This document shows, piece by piece, positions 23,903-31,414 of a stretch of 64,000 bases of DNA. This stretch comes from UBA5109 sp963975155. GTDB lineage: Bacteria > Pseudomonadota > Gammaproteobacteria > Pseudomonadales > Pseudohongiellaceae. The DNA lies in the NCBI GenBank assembly GCA_963975155.1, contig CAXBFG010000005.1, positions 186,001 through 250,000 on the forward strand, read 5' to 3'. Every line of letters begins with the position of its first letter. Position 1 is the stretch's first letter. Below the pieces are notes generated by a model, which saw only the letters and a list, made by a program, of their open reading frames with translations, did no database searches and was not told the origin of the DNA. The translations under genes were made by a program, and so were the position numbers.

Positions 23903-24018
23903 ACGGATAATTATCAGAAAACTTGATGAGAGACCGTCTGAGGCATGGATGCCGAAGCCGAGTCGCCATGGATGGCTTTACGGCGTGTCTCGAATTAAGT
24001 TTTCTGATGATTGTCCGT
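23903..24018 (+). repeat. Family A palindromic element, copy A5, overlapping the rsxE 3' end
   Basis: The core is 23932-23989 (GACCGTCT...GGCGTGTC on the plus strand) with hairpin 1 GGCAT/ATGCC and hairpin 2 GCCAT/ATGGC. Symmetric 4-nt linkers lead to 25-bp arms (23903-23927 and 23994-24018). The three arm mismatches are all G.T wobbles on the core strand. The right arm and core edge encode the last residues and the stop codon of rsxE on the opposite strand. Confidence 0.8.
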
Positions 24019-24676
24019 CGCGAATTTCTATATAGTTTGTTTTAGTGGATGTTTGATCTATCCAATTCTTTGTCGCCAGTAATAAACCCATAAACAAAAA
24101 GGCACCGGGCGGCAACACTGCCAGCAGGAAACCGGGATAAGCCGGTAAAATAGTCAGCTCCCAGCTTTGCGCGAAGGGAAAAAGTAGATCCATATTGGCA
24201 AACAAAGTTCCGCTGCCGATGACTTCTCTTAAGGCACCCAAAGCTATCAGGGTGAGGGCAAAACCCAGCCCCATCATCAGGCCATCAAAGGCTGAGATTA
24301 AAGGCGAATTTTTGGAGGCAAAGCTCACCGCTCTGCCAAGAATCGCGCAATTCGTCACGATCAAGGGAATAAAAATACCAATGCTCAGGTACAGGGAATA
24401 AGCAAAGGCCTGCATCAGGAGTTCTGCGCAAGTGACAAAACTGGCAATGATTAACACGAAGACAGGTAAACGAATGGCATCGGTGATTTGATGACGAATC
24501 AGAGCGACCACAAGGTTGGAGCATAGCAAGACCAGAATGGTGATCAGTCCGAGTCCCGCCGCTGTGACCACTGATGAGCTTACGGCCAGCAGTGGGCAAA
24601 GACCCAGCAATTGAACCAGAGCCGGATTATTATGCCAGAGTCCCTGTTTACTTAAGTAACTCAGATCTGTATTCAT
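23978..24676 (-). CDS. rsxE: Electron transport complex subunit RsxE (RnfE)
   Basis: This 232-aa inner-membrane subunit of the Rsx/Rnf ion-motive electron transport complex is homologous to NqrD. Six hydrophobic helices and the pair-forming motifs LLGLCPLLAVSSSV and IVTNCAILGRA are present, the latter with the Cys that binds the intramembrane Fe-S cluster together with RsxA. The C-terminus (about the last 14 codons, including the stop) is formed by repeat A5. The length is still normal. The start overlaps the rsxG stop by 4 nt. Confidence 0.95.
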   Translation of the reverse strand: MNTDLSYLSKQGLWHNNPALVQLLGLCPLLAVSSSVVTAAGLGLITILVLLCSNLVVALIRHQITDAIRLPVFVLIIASFVTCAELLMQAFAYSLYLSIGIFIPLIVTNCAILGRAVSFASKNSPLISAFDGLMMGLGFALTLIALGALREVIGSGTLFANMDLLFPFAQSWELTILPAYPGFLLAVLPPGAFLFMGLLLATKNWIDQTSTKTNYIEIRDGQSSENLIRDTP

Positions 24677-25317
24677 AAACTTAATAATAAGGCTTTATTG
24701 GCCTGAAAAAATTCCAGGCCATTGGCTATGGCGATAGTGACTGCGCGGGGGGTAATGGTAGCACCGGTAAACTGATCAAAGTCACCCTTGTTTTTTACCA
24801 CTGTCCAGCCCTCAGGGTTCGGGTTAGTCAGGGAGCGGCCATTAAAAGCCAGAATCCAGTCGGATAAGCGCAGGTCAATTTTATCTCCCAGGCCAGGGGT
24901 TTCCCGATGAGCTGTTACTCTCACTCCATCCACCGTGCCATCGGTATTTACGGCAAGCAGTAAATTAATATCGCCATTGTAACCATCGCGGGCTATGAGT
25001 GGGAATATCAAGGCACTGACACGACTATTCTGGCGGGCTATATAGGCCCTGCTGTTTTCTCGTAAACCCAGCAAGTCGATACGCCTGAATTCATTGCCTT
25101 CTAAGTCAAGCATGAAAGTGTCATTGATCAGATCATTATCATGGCGACTCGGAGGCAGGATGGCATTGAGTGCCAGACGTTCGGCCTTGATCCTTTGTTC
25201 AATTATCCTGTCTTCACTGACGGTATAAACAGTGCCGAGCAGCAGTGCGGCAATAACAGCAAAACCTGCCAGCTTGAGACTGTTCTCCAGTATGGAATGC
25301 CGGATCTCACTAGTCAT
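24673..25317 (-). CDS. rsxG: Electron transport complex subunit RsxG (RnfG)
   Basis: This 214-aa protein has one N-terminal membrane helix (about residues 16-33) and a periplasmic FMN-binding domain. FMN is attached covalently to the Thr of the FTGAT motif (DQFTGATITPRAV). The HRETPGLGDKI motif is typical of RnfG/NqrC. The start ATG at 25317 gives the usual short cytoplasmic start (MTSEIRHSILENSLKLA). A longer frame would run far into rsxD. It overlaps rsxD by 8 nt and rsxE by 4 nt, so the operon is tightly packed. Confidence 0.95.
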   Translation of the reverse strand: MTSEIRHSILENSLKLAGFAVIAALLLGTVYTVSEDRIIEQRIKAERLALNAILPPSRHDNDLINDTFMLDLEGNEFRRIDLLGLRENSRAYIARQNSRVSALIFPLIARDGYNGDINLLLAVNTDGTVDGVRVTAHRETPGLGDKIDLRLSDWILAFNGRSLTNPNPEGWTVVKNKGDFDQFTGATITPRAVTIAIANGLEFFQANKALLLSL

Positions 25318-26296
25318 CCTGAAGTGCTCTCGGTTGCGTATAGTAGTCAATAAATGGCGCGGCAAAATTTGCCAGTAACACGGCAAAAGCTATGCCATCC
25401 GGGTAAGCTCCCCAAACACGTATCACATAGGTCAGAATCCCGATTAAGGCTCCATAAATAATGCGACCTTTCGGTGTGGTGGATGCGGTGACCGGATCTG
25501 TTGCAATAAAAAACGCCCCCAGCATGGTGCCGCCACCGAAGAGATGCATGAGAGGGGAACCGCCGCTGGCGGAACTGCCTCCATCATAAAACAGTGCCGC
25601 GAGAAGGGTCATGCTGACCAGCATGGCGAGAGGAATCTGCCAGCCAATAATGCGTTTATATAAAAGTACCAGGCCGCCCAGCAGAAAAGCAAAATTAACC
25701 CATTCCCAGCCAATACCAGAGACGGTGCCAAAGGCAGGGTTTTGCGACCAGAATTCGCTGACCAGCATGCCGCCCCGTTCATTTCGAAACTGGTCGAGAG
25801 CCGTGGCACCGGTAAAGGCATCGATGCCTTCACTACCATTAATACCTGCCTGCAAAGTTTCCGGGAGTGACCAGGCAGTCATCTCAAGCGGAAAGGCAAT
25901 TAACAGAACCACGTAGCCAACCATGGCCGGATTAAACAGATTTTGCCCCAACCCGCCGTATAAATGCTTGGCGATAACAATGGCAAAAAAGATACCGGTC
26001 AGTCCCAGCCACCAGGGGGCTGTTGGTGGGATGCAGAGACCCAATAAAACGGCGCTGACTATTGCACTATAATCTTTCAGGTAGAAAATGATGTCGCGCT
26101 TCCGCAAGGCCAGCGCCAGAGCTTCAAAGATCAGGGCCCAGAGACTCAGCCAGACTATATTGAACAGCACTCCCCAGCCAAAAAATATGCTTAGTGCCAG
26201 TAAGCCAGGCACACAGGCAGCCAGTACCCATAACATGATGGTGGAACTTGAAAGCAGTTGATGGCTCTTGGGCAGTTTTATTTTTTTTACTGCCAT
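25310..26296 (-). CDS. rsxD: Electron transport complex subunit RsxD (RnfD)
   Basis: This 328-aa polytopic membrane subunit is homologous to NqrB. About nine helices are visible. The covalent FMN site is in DAFTGATALDQFR (Thr of S/T-G-A-T, near residue 175). The family motifs KHLYGGLGQNLFNPAM and IATDPVTASTTPKGR are intact. Its start codon overlaps the stop of the RsxB-RsxC' fusion gene (TGATG), which suggests stoichiometric translation with that protein. Confidence 0.95.
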   Translation of the reverse strand: MAVKKIKLPKSHQLLSSSTIMLWVLAACVPGLLALSIFFGWGVLFNIVWLSLWALIFEALALALRKRDIIFYLKDYSAIVSAVLLGLCIPPTAPWWLGLTGIFFAIVIAKHLYGGLGQNLFNPAMVGYVVLLIAFPLEMTAWSLPETLQAGINGSEGIDAFTGATALDQFRNERGGMLVSEFWSQNPAFGTVSGIGWEWVNFAFLLGGLVLLYKRIIGWQIPLAMLVSMTLLAALFYDGGSSASGGSPLMHLFGGGTMLGAFFIATDPVTASTTPKGRIIYGALIGILTYVIRVWGAYPDGIAFAVLLANFAAPFIDYYTQPRALQDD

Positions 26297-27273
26297 CAGG
26301 GTGTATCTCTTAAAGGTTTTTGTTTTGCCCTGGCACGCTGCAGAGCATTATGTATCAGATCTTCCTGTCTGCTTTTGGCTGCTGCGAGTTTTGCGCGTTG
26401 CTGTCTACGTTGTTCGGCCAGGGCTTCTTCTTCAGCCAGACGCAGTTCACGATTATCAAAGCGAGCCTTGGTATATTGTGCCAGCTGAAAAGCTGCGTCC
26501 TGTTCATGAATGTGTGACTTGGCTACCTGGTAATATTGCACAAGCGGGATATGACTGGGACAGACGGCATGGCAAAGACCGCATTCGATACAATCCATCA
26601 GGCGATGCTGTTTGGCTTTGTCGTAGGCTTTGCCCTGCGCAAACCAGAACAATTGCTGTGGCAATAAATTGACCGGACAGACTTCTACACAGAGCCCACA
26701 ACGTATACAGGCCTGCTCACTAAGACTTTTAGCCGGCATGGCTTTGGCTGTTGTTTGCGGAAGCGTCAGAAGATCTATGCAATCAACAGGGCAGGGTGCA
26801 ATACACAGTTCGCAGCCGGTGCATTCTTTACTGATGACCGTATGCATTTGCTGCGCCGCTCCGGCTATGGCATCGACCGGACAGGCCTGAATGCAAAAAG
26901 TACAGCCGATACATTCATCTTCACGAATCCTGGCTACTTTTTTGCTAAGAGCTGGCTCTGGCTGTTTATCCTCGGTGCCTGTAAGCTTTAAGGGCAGGAC
27001 AGCTGTGTCCAGCAACTTAGCCAGTTCAATAATGGTGGCATCGCCGCCGGGCGGACAAAGATTGATCGCTGCACCTGCAGCGATAGCTGCTGCATAGGGT
27101 TTGCAACCGGGATAGCCACATTGTGCACATTGTGTTTGTGGCAGCAGGGTATTAATCCTGTCAACAAGCCGGTTGGGTGGGACTTTAAATTTTTGTGCAG
27201 CATAACCAAGCAGAGCGCCACTTAAGATAGCCAGAACCAGTAGAACAAGTAGTGGGGACAGAAAGGCAATCAT
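26296..27273 (-). CDS. rsxB: RsxB fused to the C-terminal ferredoxin part of RsxC; RsxC NADH/FMN module missing
   Basis: The first ~185 residues (325 aa in all, start ATG 27273) are a complete RsxB. They comprise a membrane helix (1-25), the RnfB cluster motif with Cys49, Cys52, Cys57 and Cys73, and two ferredoxin clusters (Cys121-124-127-131 and Cys151-154-157-161). From about residue 187 the chain continues as the end of RsxC: EQACIRCGLCVEVCPVNLLP, then MDCIECGLCHAVCPSHIPLV (Cys189-192-195-199 and 228-231-234-238) and the Ala/Glu/Arg-rich tail. The roughly 370-residue N-terminal part of RsxC that holds the NADH and FMN sites is absent. The gene takes the place of both rsxB and rsxC between rsxA and rsxD. 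An in-frame start 33 nt upstream lies inside rsxA. Confidence 0.9.
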   Translation of the reverse strand: MIAFLSPLLVLLVLAILSGALLGYAAQKFKVPPNRLVDRINTLLPQTQCAQCGYPGCKPYAAAIAAGAAINLCPPGGDATIIELAKLLDTAVLPLKLTGTEDKQPEPALSKKVARIREDECIGCTFCIQACPVDAIAGAAQQMHTVISKECTGCELCIAPCPVDCIDLLTLPQTTAKAMPAKSLSEQACIRCGLCVEVCPVNLLPQQLFWFAQGKAYDKAKQHRLMDCIECGLCHAVCPSHIPLVQYYQVAKSHIHEQDAAFQLAQYTKARFDNRELRLAEEEALAEQRRQQRAKLAAAKSRQEDLIHNALQRARAKQKPLRDTP

Positions 27274-27274
27274 G

Positions 27275-27850
27275 CTATACCAGGCCGGTAAAACCCATGA
27301 AGGCAAGAGACATTAAGCCCGCTGTAATCATGGCGATGGCGGAGCCCTTAAAAGGAGCAGGAATATCGGCCAGTAGCATCTTTTCTCGCAGTGCCGCAAA
27401 CAGGACCAGCACCAGTGAAAATCCAAGTGCCGCACCAAAGCCATAAAATGTCGATTCTATAAAGTTATTGCCTGCATTAATGTTTAACAGAGCGACGCCA
27501 AGGACAGCACAGTTGGTGGTAATCAGTGGCAGAAAAATGCCCAGCACCTTGTGTAATAGCGGAGAAGTTTTCAGCATCAGAATTTCAGTGAAATTGACCA
27601 GGGCTGCAATAACCACAATAAAGGCGATGGTTCTTAACCAGCTTACATTCAGGGGAAGCAGCAGGTACTGATAAACCAGATAGGAAACCATAGAGGCCAA
27701 GGTCAGTACAAAGGTTGTGGCGGCGGACATGCCAATGGCGGTTTCGATTTTATTGGATGAGCCCATGAAAGGACAAAGACCCAGAAACTGCACAAGAACG
27801 AAATTGTTTACCAGAATTGCGCTGATCAGGAGGATGATAATTTCACTCAT
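27275..27850 (-). CDS. rsxA: Electron transport complex subunit RsxA (RnfA)
   Basis: This 191-aa inner-membrane subunit is homologous to NqrE and is the first gene of the rsx operon. Six helices run in inverted topology to RsxE. The conserved LVQFLGLCPFMGSSNK and LITTNCAVLGVALLN motifs carry the cysteines that hold an intramembrane [2Fe-2S] cluster between RsxA and RsxE. Only one nucleotide separates its stop from the ATG of the rsxB fusion. Rsx complexes pump ions while moving electrons between NADH and ferredoxin, or reduce SoxR. In this operon the NADH entry subunit is truncated. Confidence 0.97.
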   Translation of the reverse strand: MSEIIILLISAILVNNFVLVQFLGLCPFMGSSNKIETAIGMSAATTFVLTLASMVSYLVYQYLLLPLNVSWLRTIAFIVVIAALVNFTEILMLKTSPLLHKVLGIFLPLITTNCAVLGVALLNINAGNNFIESTFYGFGAALGFSLVLVLFAALREKMLLADIPAPFKGSAIAMITAGLMSLAFMGFTGLV

Positions 27851-27874
27851 ATCAGCAGCCGGATTTACTTGAGC

Positions 27875-28258
27875 TCATTTAGTTTCTATCAGTTCGATCA
27901 TATAACCGTCCGGGTCTTTGACAAAGGCTATGACCGTACCACCATGTTTCATGGGCCCGGCGGGTCGGACTACAGCACCGCCTTTGGCTGAAATTTCCTC
28001 ACAGGCTTGATAGGCATTATCGACAGCAATAGCGATATGGCCGTAGGCATTGCCTAGTTCATAAGAGTCAGTATCCCAGTTATGGGTCAGCTCTATGACG
28101 GAGTTTTCACTTTCGTCGCCATACCCGATAAAAGCCAGCGTGAATTTGCCTTCCGGAAAATCTTTTTTGCGAAGTAAAGTCATACCAAATATATTAGTGT
28201 AAAAATCGATGGATTTTGCCAGGTCAGTAACCCGGAGCATGGTGTGGAGAATGCGCAT
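27875..28258 (-). CDS. gloA: Lactoylglutathione lyase (glyoxalase I)
   Basis: This 127-aa metalloenzyme isomerises the hemithioacetal of methylglyoxal and glutathione to lactoylglutathione. The four metal ligands are at the E. coli positions: His5, Glu56, His74 and Glu122. Length and the YTNIFGMTLLRKKDFPEGKF stretch match the Ni/Co-type bacterial enzyme. It lies upstream of rsxA on the same strand with a 24-nt gap and may be read through into the rsx operon. It is divergent from the phosphopantetheinyl transferase gene. Confidence 0.97.
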   Translation of the reverse strand: MRILHTMLRVTDLAKSIDFYTNIFGMTLLRKKDFPEGKFTLAFIGYGDESENSVIELTHNWDTDSYELGNAYGHIAIAVDNAYQACEEISAKGGAVVRPAGPMKHGGTVIAFVKDPDGYMIELIETK

Positions 28259-28330
28259 TTGAGCCTCTTTTCAAGCTGTAGTGTGAATGAGTTCCTGGTG
28301 GAATTATGCCAATAATGAGAGACTTTCACC

Positions 28331-29104
28331 ATGCTAGATATCCCGGACAACGAAATACACCTTTGGTTCGTAGAGCATCAGCAAATTACCGATACAGATT
28401 TGCTCGAAGCATATCGGGGATTATTGAATAACGAAGAAGAAAAACGCTTTCAGCGTTTTGTATTCCCAAAACATAAATTGCAATTTCTGGCTAGCAGAGC
28501 CTTGCTACGGACGGTCTTGGCCGATTACCTTGACCAGCCCCCGTCCGGCTTGGTGTTCGCGAGAAATGCCTACGGGAAACCACGAATTGCCAGTTTTGAA
28601 ATGCCATTACCTCTGGCTTTTAATCTCTCCCATACCAATGATATGACGGTGTTGGCAGTAACTCAGGGGGGCGAAATCGGCGTCGACGTCGAATACATCA
28701 CCCGTAAAGTGGATATTCTAAAGCTGGCTGAGCGATATTTTTCAGCTCAGGAAGCAAGCGATTTAAAGCAGCTGGGTGTTGATAAGTTCAACCAGCGTTT
28801 TATTGAGTTGTGGACCTTGAAAGAAGCCTATATCAAGGCCTGTGGGATGGGACTGGCAATACCCTTGCGGGATTTCAGTTTTATATTCAAGAGCGAGGGG
28901 ATTGAAATCAGTTTTGCCGAGGAGCGTGAAGATAATCCCGAGCACTGGCGCTTCTGGCAATTTCTTCATAATCATCAATTTCAGATAGCACTGGCACTCA
29001 AAGAAGAAAACAACAGAGCAAATAAAAATATTATCATCTGGTCGGGTATTCCATTAGGCAGTTTTACTGAAAAAGAAGTCTTGTTAACCAATAAAAGTCT
29101 TTAG
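28331..29104 (+). CDS. 4'-phosphopantetheinyl transferase (Sfp/HetI type)
   Basis: This 257-aa protein is a two-lobe Sfp-type enzyme that moves the phosphopantetheine arm of CoA onto a carrier-protein serine. It shows the substrate block FNLSHTNDMTVLAV, the Mg-binding IGVDVEYI (Asp and Glu) and the catalytic WTLKEAYIKACGMGL. Such enzymes serve peptide or polyketide synthases, lysine synthesis or a second ACP. No synthase genes are in the window, so the partner is unknown. It is a single gene, divergent from gloA and convergent with a DUF2007 gene, with repeat C2 after it. Confidence 0.92.
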   Translation: MLDIPDNEIHLWFVEHQQITDTDLLEAYRGLLNNEEEKRFQRFVFPKHKLQFLASRALLRTVLADYLDQPPSGLVFARNAYGKPRIASFEMPLPLAFNLSHTNDMTVLAVTQGGEIGVDVEYITRKVDILKLAERYFSAQEASDLKQLGVDKFNQRFIELWTLKEAYIKACGMGLAIPLRDFSFIFKSEGIEISFAEEREDNPEHWRFWQFLHNHQFQIALALKEENNRANKNIIIWSGIPLGSFTEKEVLLTNKSL

Positions 29105-29151
29105 TGAAGTGGTAGTGCCGCGTATGGAAAATAATAATTATTTAGCACCAG

Positions 29152-29195
29152 GCAGTTTGTAATTCGCTCGCTTTCACTCCTCAGCTACAAACTGC
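29152..29195. repeat. Family C inverted repeat, copy C2
   Basis: Arms GCAGTTTGTA (29152-29161) and TACAAACTGC (29186-29195) enclose the loop TTCGCTCGC-N6-CTCCTCA, nearly the same loop as C1. The arms are unrelated to those of C1. It lies between convergent genes. Confidence 0.75.
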
Positions 29196-29253
29196 TGCTG
29201 CAATAAACAATCTGTAAAAATTTGCAAATGAACTAATTCTGAAAAGCGGTTTT

Positions 29254-29568
29254 TTAAGACTGAGCTTCAGTTTGGCAATTCCAGCAGATAGCAAATTGTC
29301 CTGCATTTTCTTCACCACAGTTAGGACATATCCAGGCTGCATGTTGCTCTTTTGAGACATCGATTTGTTGGCTGATAATTTCCCGAGCTTTGTCGTAATC
29401 GGCATCTTCCTTGACCCAGAGTTCCAGTAGAGTATTACCAATACCGAATTCGGCACCCATGGTATTACCAAAATCATTGTTTACATAACAGTCGATACCT
29501 TGCATGGAGAGGATATTTTTTACCGAATAAACCAGCCCCCTGTTTTCATGTTTGTAGCATAAGCGCAT
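29254..29568 (-). CDS. DUF2007 domain protein with C-terminal zinc ribbon
   Basis: This 104-aa protein has an N-terminal DUF2007 domain (residues 1-68; pattern LVYSVKNILSMQGIDCYVNN ... LWVKEDADYDKAREII), a PII/ACT-like ferredoxin fold described as a putative signal-transducing domain. It is joined to a single zinc ribbon CPNCGEENAGQFAICWNC (about residues 81-98). DUF2007-zinc-ribbon fusions are common in gammaproteobacteria, but no function is established to my knowledge. The next gene upstream (29601-29912) also ends in a zinc ribbon, which may indicate a shared partner. Confidence 0.85.
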   Translation of the reverse strand: MRLCYKHENRGLVYSVKNILSMQGIDCYVNNDFGNTMGAEFGIGNTLLELWVKEDADYDKAREIISQQIDVSKEQHAAWICPNCGEENAGQFAICWNCQTEAQS

Positions 29569-29600
29569 CGTGGCTCCTGAGAAGTTAAGCAGTCATGTCC

Positions 29601-29912
29601 TTAGCTGAGTTTGGCGCCACAGTAATAACAGGAATCCTTGTTGGCGGGTACAGTTCTGTTGCAGGAGGAACAAATAGTGGTTTCCAGATTGCGCGATTCA
29701 ATCTCGGCTTTTGCGGCGGCGACTCTTTCTGCCAGTGCATTTTCATCGAACTGATTGTGCTCTTTCAGTAAGTGCCAGAGTGCATCCATGTTGAGTGAAA
29801 GCTCATTTAATTTTTGTTCAAGCTGGGTGATTTTGAATTTTGCAGCCTCAAGCTCACCTGTATTAATCGGGTCGCTTTGTTTGTTTTTACCTGTTCCCGG
29901 AAATAAAGCCAT
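29601..29912 (-). CDS. Coiled-coil protein with C-terminal zinc ribbon (unknown function)
   Basis: I do not recognise this 103-aa family. Residues 18-75 form a probable coiled coil (heptad-like LEAAKFKITQLEQKLNELSL). The C-terminus is a CxxC...CxxC zinc ribbon (CSSCNRTVPANKDSCYYCGA). No signal peptide or membrane helix is seen. The ATG at 29912 is preceded by GGAG. It lies 32 nt upstream of the DUF2007-zinc-ribbon gene and 77 nt downstream of sixA, on the same strand, and is probably co-transcribed with them. Confidence 0.75.
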   Translation of the reverse strand: MALFPGTGKNKQSDPINTGELEAAKFKITQLEQKLNELSLNMDALWHLLKEHNQFDENALAERVAAAKAEIESRNLETTICSSCNRTVPANKDSCYYCGAKLS

Positions 29913-29989
29913 GATGTACGCTCCTTCAACCCTTGTTCATGTTCTCAGTCAGCTTATATACCAGTTTCTGCCAGGTGCACGGACTTCTG

Positions 29990-30502
29990 TTAGATAATAT
30001 CCACAGGGCGAATTAACTGTATAAGATGCCCGGACTGATAAGTATGTTCATGCAGGTTATCAGCTAACTCGAACTGAGCAAAGCTTGCTGTGGTCATGAG
30101 TTTGGCATCATTTTCGACTGGTAATTCCTGAGCCGGACAGAGCCGTTCTACGAGCTCATCAAGCCCCGGATTATGCGCGACGAGCATGACGGTATTATGG
30201 TTTTCCAGCTTTTTTAATGCTGCATTCAATAGTGTTTTCCAGCTGGCATGGTACAACTCTGCCTGCCAGCAAATTTGGTGAGGATCGAAGTCCAGCCCAG
30301 TGCAGATATTCATGATGGTGTCACGTGCCCGTGTCGCGGGCGAACTGATAATACAATCCGGAATAAGCTTGTTAGTCTGCATCCATTCACCTATTTGCAG
30401 ACTTTGCCTTTCACCCCTGCTGTTTAGCGGCCGTTCAAAATCAGGCAGCGATACAGACCAGTCTGATTTTGCATGCCGCACTAAAAACAGTTGTTTCGAC
30501 AT
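29990..30502 (-). CDS. sixA: Phosphohistidine phosphatase SixA
   Basis: This 170-aa histidine phosphatase has the RHG-type motif LVRHAKSDW (Arg9, His10) and the second catalytic His in VAHNPGLDEL. The conserved FERPLNSRGERQ block is also present. SixA removes phosphate from histidine phosphotransfer domains (ArcB in E. coli) or from the nitrogen PTS. It is adjacent to the methyltransferase gene upstream and to two zinc-ribbon protein genes downstream. No ArcB-like kinase is in view. Confidence 0.92.
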   Translation of the reverse strand: MSKQLFLVRHAKSDWSVSLPDFERPLNSRGERQSLQIGEWMQTNKLIPDCIISSPATRARDTIMNICTGLDFDPHQICWQAELYHASWKTLLNAALKKLENHNTVMLVAHNPGLDELVERLCPAQELPVENDAKLMTTASFAQFELADNLHEHTYQSGHLIQLIRPVDII

Positions 30503-31357
30503 TCAGATCTTTTCCAGAACTATAAATTGATGACAGATCCAGCGTTTTTTTAAACAAATCTGCAGGGCGTGTCCACCATAGAGCATTTGCAGATAACGAT
30601 TTTTTAATGCCAGAGTGTTTAAAATCCTCATCAGAATTGCTATCAGAAAATCCCGCGGGCGGTTTAATTTAACGAATTCGGTAAGATCCTTTGTCTCTGT
30701 TCTTTTAAGACCATGCTGCTCGGCATATTTGTCGACCTGATCCGGTGTTAGCAGAGAAGGAATCAGCCAGCCACGCCTGAACCTTTTTATCCACTTTAAG
30801 GCTTTTTTATTCTGTCGAACTGTAAGGTCCTTTAAAAAATCATCGCAGATAATCAGTTGTCCGCCGGGTTTTAGTAAACCGGAGGCCTGTTGAAAAAAAG
30901 TTTCAGCACTTTCTGCATGGACAAATGATTCAATGGCAAAGGCGAGGTCTGCCTTTTCCAGATTCTCAGGCAGCTTGCAAAAATTTCCCTGCATGCAGTG
31001 TAGTTTTTGCTGCAATTTGTGTTTGGCAATACGCTCGCGCCCGAGCAGGCTTTGCTGTTTGCTTAGGGTAATTCCCAAACCGGTTATCGGAACTTGCGCG
31101 GCTATATAGCAAAGGCTGGCTGCCACGCCACAACCGAGGTCGACAATATGCTGGGTGGTGTTGCCTGATTGATGTTTGAGGATATGTCTGCAAATCAGCT
31201 CATCGACATAGTGCAGCGCTTCTTCACGATTACTGACACCATAGCCCCAGATCGCGCGATGGATACTGCCGCCTGAGGAATGGCCCAGTTTCAGGAAGAG
31301 GCCGGTGTTAGCATTGTAGAAGCGCTGGATTTTTTTATTGATGGGCGAAGTAGTCAT
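30503..31357 (-). CDS. Class I SAM-dependent methyltransferase
   Basis: This 284-aa methyltransferase has the SAM-binding motif I VDLGCGVAASLCYIA (about residues 73-87) and a post-motif acidic region around ITLSKQQ. Motif IV lies near LAFAIESFVHAES and motif VI at LKPGGQLIICDDF. The layout (leading IQRFYNANTGLFLKLG, then motif I) resembles sarcosine/dimethylglycine or tocopherol methyltransferase-like proteins acting on small or lipid substrates. The basic C-terminal tail is long. Substrate unknown. Its stop abuts the sixA start. Confidence 0.85.
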   Translation of the reverse strand: MTTSPINKKIQRFYNANTGLFLKLGHSSGGSIHRAIWGYGVSNREEALHYVDELICRHILKHQSGNTTQHIVDLGCGVAASLCYIAAQVPITGLGITLSKQQSLLGRERIAKHKLQQKLHCMQGNFCKLPENLEKADLAFAIESFVHAESAETFFQQASGLLKPGGQLIICDDFLKDLTVRQNKKALKWIKRFRRGWLIPSLLTPDQVDKYAEQHGLKRTETKDLTEFVKLNRPRDFLIAILMRILNTLALKNRYLQMLYGGHALQICLKKRWICHQFIVLEKI

Positions 31358-31414
31358 ATGCAGTTAATACTACGCGAAGCAGACTCCGGAGATAAGCACT
31401 TAAACAGCGCTTGT

